This document shows positions 30,035 through 32,857 of a stretch of 32,857 nucleotides of DNA, in pieces. Numbering within the stretch: position 1 is the stretch's first letter; every line of letters starts with the position of its first letter. The translations under genes and the position numbers were made by a program. The DNA comes from an uncultured Clostridia bacterium (lineage in GTDB: Bacteria; Bacillota; Clostridia; Oscillospirales; SIG627), in NCBI GenBank assembly GCA_946645685.1, contig CAMPCJ010000009.1:1-32857 (forward strand). Direction: 5' to 3'. The notes below the pieces were generated by a model, which worked only from the letters and a program-made list of their open reading frames with translations, was not told the DNA's origin and searched no databases.

Positions 30035-31519
30035 TCAATTATGAAATAATTTCTTGGTTTGGTATTCCGGGTCGCAGGTGAGGTTGATGCCCAGCTTCCG
30101 GAAGGTGCCAGCGTCCACTTCGGACAAAATCACCGTGGAGTGCGCCTCGCATCCCCGCAGGAGCGGGATGGCCTCCATGGCGGCGCGGGCGTTTTTGTCG
30201 GACGCCGCGGCGATGGAGAGGGCGATGAGCATTTCGTTGGTGTGGAGCCGGGGGTTGTGGTTCCCCAGATTCTCGGTTTTCAGCTTCTGCACCGGCTCGA
30301 TGACGTTGCGGCTGATGAGGTCGATCTCCTGATCGATGCCGGCGATGCGCTTCAGGGCGTTGAGAAGCAACCCCGCGCAGGCGCCGAACAGATTGGAGGT
30401 CTTGCCGACCACCACGGTGCCGTCGGGCAGCTCCAGGGAGGCGGCGGGCTGACCCGTGGCGTCCCGCTTCAACCGGGCGTCGGTGGCGAGGGTGCGATCC
30501 TCCGGCGCCACGTTTGCCTGGCTCATGATGATCTTCATCCGGGCGATGGCTTCGTCCGCGGGCAAGCCCTTGCGCTTGTCGCACAGGGCGGTGAAGTAGC
30601 GGCGGACGATCTCGTCCCGGCTCGCCTTCTGACAGGCGTCGTCATCGGTGATGCAGTAGCCCGCCATATTCACGCCCATATCCGTGGGGGATTTGTAGGG
30701 GCTTGAGCCGTAGATGCGCTCGAACATGGCTTTCAGGACGGGGAAGATCTCCACGTCCCGGTTGTAGTTTACCGTGGTTTCGCCGTAGGCTTCCAGGTGA
30801 AAGGGGTCGATCATATTCACGTCGGAAAGATCCGCCGTGGCGGCTTCATACGCCAGGTTGACCGGGTGTTTCAGGGGCAGGTTCCAGATGGGGAAAGTCT
30901 CAAACTTGGCGTAGCCCGCTTTCACGCCCCGCTTGTTTTCGTGATAGAGCTGGGACAGGCAGGTCGCCATTTTGCCGCTGCCGGGCCCCGGGGCGGTGAC
31001 CACGATGAGGGAGCGCTTGGTTTCGATGTAGTCGTTTTTGCCGTAGCCCTCGTCGCTGACGATCTTCTGCACGTCCGCGGGATACCCCTCGATGGTGTAA
31101 TGCCGGAAGACCCGGATGCCCAGAGCGGTGAGCTTCTGCTGAAATTTCTCCGCGGAGGCCTGCCCGTCAAAGCGGGTCAGCACCACGCTGCCCACGTAAA
31201 GCCCACAGCCCCGGAACGCGTCGATGAGGCGGAGGGTGTCTTGATCGTAGGTGATGCCCAAGTCGCCCCGGACTTTGTTTTTCTCAATGTCGCAGGCGTT
31301 GACCGCCAGAACGATCTCCGCTTCGTCCTTGAGCTGCATGAGCATACGGATCTTGCTGTCCGGATGGAAGCCCGGCAGCACGCGGGAGGCGTGAAAGTCG
31401 TCAAAAAGCTTGCCGCCGAATTCCAGGTACAGCTTGCCGCCGAACTGGTCGATCCGCTCTTTGATCCGCTCCGATTGCAGTTTCAAATACTTTTCATTGT
31501 CAAATCCGATCCGTTGCAT
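30035..31519 (-). CDS. DUF1846 (UPF0371) family protein
   Basis: 494 aa, the usual length for this conserved family of mainly anaerobic and Gram-positive bacteria. It begins IGFDNEKYLKLQSERIKERIDQFGGKLYLEFGGKLFDD and contains KRSLIVVTAPGPGSGKMATCLSQLYHE, a P-loop-like GPGSGK segment, GYAKFETFPIWNLPLKHPVNLAYEAATADL and NLGNHNPRLHTNEMLIALSIAAASD. A nucleotide-binding role is suggested by the glycine-rich loop, but the biochemical function is not established to my knowledge. GGGGAGG precedes ATG 31519. First gene of the operon with galE, the carboxypeptidase and the parvulin. Confidence 0.93.
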   Translation of the reverse strand: MQRIGFDNEKYLKLQSERIKERIDQFGGKLYLEFGGKLFDDFHASRVLPGFHPDSKIRMLMQLKDEAEIVLAVNACDIEKNKVRGDLGITYDQDTLRLIDAFRGCGLYVGSVVLTRFDGQASAEKFQQKLTALGIRVFRHYTIEGYPADVQKIVSDEGYGKNDYIETKRSLIVVTAPGPGSGKMATCLSQLYHENKRGVKAGYAKFETFPIWNLPLKHPVNLAYEAATADLSDVNMIDPFHLEAYGETTVNYNRDVEIFPVLKAMFERIYGSSPYKSPTDMGVNMAGYCITDDDACQKASRDEIVRRYFTALCDKRKGLPADEAIARMKIIMSQANVAPEDRTLATDARLKRDATGQPAASLELPDGTVVVGKTSNLFGACAGLLLNALKRIAGIDQEIDLISRNVIEPVQKLKTENLGNHNPRLHTNEMLIALSIAAASDKNARAAMEAIPLLRGCEAHSTVILSEVDAGTFRKLGINLTCDPEYQTKKLFHN

Positions 31520-31574
31520 ACGTCCTCCCCTTTATTGTACACATCTTGCGCCTGTTTTGTTCAAAATCAAGATA

Positions 31575-31603
31575 ATCATACCATATTTCGATCTTTATTT
31601 CAA
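31575..31603 (-). promoter_or_regulatory. Sigma-A promoter of the DUF1846-galE-vanY-parvulin operon
   Basis: Minus strand: TTGAAA (31598-31603), 17-bp spacer, TATGAT (31575-31580) preceded by TGG. About 50 nt of leader precede the DUF1846 ATG. Confidence 0.82.
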
Positions 31604-31634
31604 CAGATCGGGCGAAAAAAATCGGCTCTTTTGC

Positions 31635-31667
31635 CGAAAAAAAGCCGGATCCCCTGAGGGATCCGGC
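31635..31667 (-). terminator. Terminator of the lactate/malate dehydrogenase gene
   Basis: Minus strand: GCCGGATCCC-TCAG-GGGATCCGGC, then TTTTTTTC, 18 bp after the stop. Confidence 0.95.
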
Positions 31668-31685
31668 GAAAACGCTTTGTTCAGA

Positions 31686-32633
31686 TCACAGACCGACGCT
31701 TTCCAAGGTGGCGCGGAGGATCTTGCCGCTGTTCTGCACGGCTTCCAGCTCTTCCGGCAAAAGAGGCGGATCGATTTCCCACTTCATGCCGGTCGGCCCC
31801 AGCACGCAGGGCAGGGACAGGCACACGTCGTGGATGCCGTAGCGCCCGTGCGCCATGCAGGAGACGGTCATCATAGACTCGTTGTCGCTGAACAGGGAGT
31901 CGGCGATGGCGGCGACGGCGATGGACACGGCGTAGTAGGTGGCGCCCTGCCGCTTGATGATCTCGCTGCCGGCGTTCCGCACGTCCTTTTCCACCTGATG
32001 GAGGAAATCTTCCGTTTCCTTATCGGTGTAGTGGCGGATGGCGTGCAGATATTCCTTGAACTCCATGCCGCACACGCTGGTGACGCTCCAGGGGAAGACG
32101 GAGGAATCGCCGTGCTCGCCGAAGACGTAGGCGTGGATGTTCCTGCCGCTGATCTCCAGACGGCGGGATACCACGGTGCGGAGACGGGCGGTGTCCAGCA
32201 TGGTGCCGCTGCCCACCACCTGCTTGGGATCCAGCCCGGAGAATTTGATGAAGGCGTAGGTCAGAACGTCCACGGGGTTGGAGACGATGATGTAGGACGA
32301 ACGGGGGCAGACGGACGCGATCTTGGGCGCCACCTCCCCGATGATCTTGGTGTTGATGGCAGCCAGCTCCAGGCGGCTCTGCCCGGGCTTGCGCCCCACG
32401 CCCAGGGTGACGATGACCAGATCCGCTCCTTTGGCGTCCCGGTAGTCCCCGGCGTAAATGTTGATGGGCTTGGAGAAGGAGGTGCCGTGGATGATGTCCA
32501 TGGCGGCGCCTTCCGCCTTTGCCCGGTCGATGTCGATCAAAACGATTTCCGACGCCATTTCCTTCACGACCATGGTGTAAGCGACGGTGGCGCCCACTTT
32601 GCCGGCGCCCAGCACGGCGATCTTTCTGCCCAT
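31686..32633 (-). CDS. ldh: L-lactate/malate dehydrogenase family protein (ldh-like)
   Basis: 315 aa. Rossmann start KIAVLGAGKVGAT, acidic NAD-selective IDID (D34/D36), VSNPVDVLTY, GSGTMLDTARLR (D147, R150) and the catalytic YVFGEHGDSSV (H174). Overall it is closest to L-lactate dehydrogenase, reducing pyruvate to lactate with NADH. The mobile-loop motif, however, is GRKPGQSR: R81 stands where lactate dehydrogenases classically have Gln (QKPGETR) and malate dehydrogenases have Arg. Substrate is therefore less certain than the family. AGGAGG precedes ATG 32633. It is monocistronic, with its own promoter and terminator. Confidence 0.85.
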   Translation of the reverse strand: MGRKIAVLGAGKVGATVAYTMVVKEMASEIVLIDIDRAKAEGAAMDIIHGTSFSKPINIYAGDYRDAKGADLVIVTLGVGRKPGQSRLELAAINTKIIGEVAPKIASVCPRSSYIIVSNPVDVLTYAFIKFSGLDPKQVVGSGTMLDTARLRTVVSRRLEISGRNIHAYVFGEHGDSSVFPWSVTSVCGMEFKEYLHAIRHYTDKETEDFLHQVEKDVRNAGSEIIKRQGATYYAVSIAVAAIADSLFSDNESMMTVSCMAHGRYGIHDVCLSLPCVLGPTGMKWEIDPPLLPEELEAVQNSGKILRATLESVGL

Positions 32634-32681
32634 TTGTTTGCCTCCTGACAGGTTTTCGGGGTGGTTTTAGCTTTCCCGGAT

Positions 32682-32710
32682 ATTATAATCCGGGCTTCTT
32701 AAAAAAACAA
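32682..32710 (-). promoter_or_regulatory. Promoter of the ldh-like gene with a palindrome over the -10
   Basis: Minus strand: TTGTTT (32705-32710), 17-bp spacer, TATAAT (32682-32687). The -10 lies in the centre of a 20-bp interrupted palindrome, CCCGGAT-N6-ATCCGGG (32675-32694), a likely repressor site. Confidence 0.7.
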
Positions 32711-32857
32711 GGTGTTTTTCGATTTTCGTTTATTATAATGAATTACAACGTTTTCGGTATCTTTTGTTCGTAGAAAAATGACCAATCGCCTGCCGGGGAA
32801 AAGGGGATGGGGGGGACGGGGCACGGGAAGAAAGCGGCGAAGCAGGAGAAAGGCGGG
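32711..32857. other. Upstream flank without a recognised gene
   Basis: AT-rich to 32780, then purine-rich GC sequence to the window edge. An isolated TATAAT-like hexamer on the minus strand (32732-32737) has no -35. No start with a ribosome binding site and no recognisable coding pattern was seen; a gene end from the neighbouring segment cannot be excluded. Confidence 0.5.

Noticed and set aside
32695-32712. Rex-like operator at the ldh promoter (TTGTTTTTTTAA)
   Set aside because: Only one half resembles TTGTTAA and the second arm is missing; the real palindrome is the CCCGGAT pair over the -10.
32740-32857. Possible gene end at the right edge
   Set aside because: One open minus-strand frame gives a Pro/Arg/Leu-rich translation with no recognisable motif and no start or stop evidence.

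Overview
The window reads as a chromosomal segment of a GC-rich Gram-positive bacterium of the Clostridia type (Firmicutes/Bacillota, probably an anaerobic gut-type lineage). The evidence is the canonical rpmG-secE-nusG-rplKA-rplJL order with an L10 leader, strong AGGAGG-type ribosome binding sites, many lipoproteins, ECF-type vitamin transport, a BmpA/NupOPQ-type nucleoside ABC transporter, purine and cobalamin riboswitches, and sigma-A promoters with 17-bp spacers. No rRNA, tRNA, CRISPR array, phage or insertion sequence was recognised. The organism is inferred from gene content and style, not from a search.

Region by region. 1-1.5 kb (minus): a truncated lipoprotein gene and an SPFH/stomatin-type membrane protein. 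1.5-5.0 kb (minus): the ribosomal/transcription cluster, with its own promoter before rpmG and a second promoter plus L10 leader attenuator before rplJ; rplL is followed by a terminator instead of rpoBC. 5.1-9.7 kb (plus): a deoC-deoD-deoB-pdp nucleoside catabolism operon with overlapping genes, ending in a lipoprotein and a strong terminator. 9.8-10.3 kb (plus): no conventional gene, but a good promoter and a perfect terminator enclose about 460 nt with five copies of a 16-bp cassette (GAGGTACGGTCCCATG and variants) that looks like a Shine-Dalgarno plus start codon, several followed by 10-11 codon ORFs. 10.3-15.95 kb (minus): a tightly overlapping seven-gene operon behind a compact cobalamin riboswitch: a small HNH-repeat-like protein, an alpha/alpha-barrel (terpenoid-cyclase/transcobalamin-like) lipoprotein, a DUF4430 protein, EcfT, a fused double EcfA ATPase, an S component and a second DUF4430-like lipoprotein. 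16.0-20.3 kb (plus): a membrane-anchored peptidoglycan amidase, a TVP38/TMEM64 membrane protein and a fused ATPase-FtsX-type ABC transporter. 20.4-21.0 kb (minus): an apparently autoregulated TetR-family repressor. 21.0-27.0 kb (minus): purine riboswitch, xpt, a BmpA-type lipoprotein and a NupOPQ-type ABC transporter. 27.1-31.6 kb (minus): DUF1846, galE, a VanY-type D,D-carboxypeptidase and a cytoplasmic parvulin, one operon. 31.7-32.7 kb (minus): a lactate/malate dehydrogenase family gene with its own promoter and terminator.

How it fits together. Two clusters serve nucleoside economy: the riboswitch-controlled set brings in nucleosides and salvages xanthine/guanine-type bases, while the deo set splits nucleosides and feeds pentose phosphate to glycolysis. 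The riboswitch operon is best explained as a cobalamin capture and import system in which the two domains that are fused in animal transcobalamin are encoded as separate cell-surface proteins beside the ECF transporter. That operon and the promoter-repeat-terminator unit at 9.8-10.3 kb are the two most interesting parts of the window.
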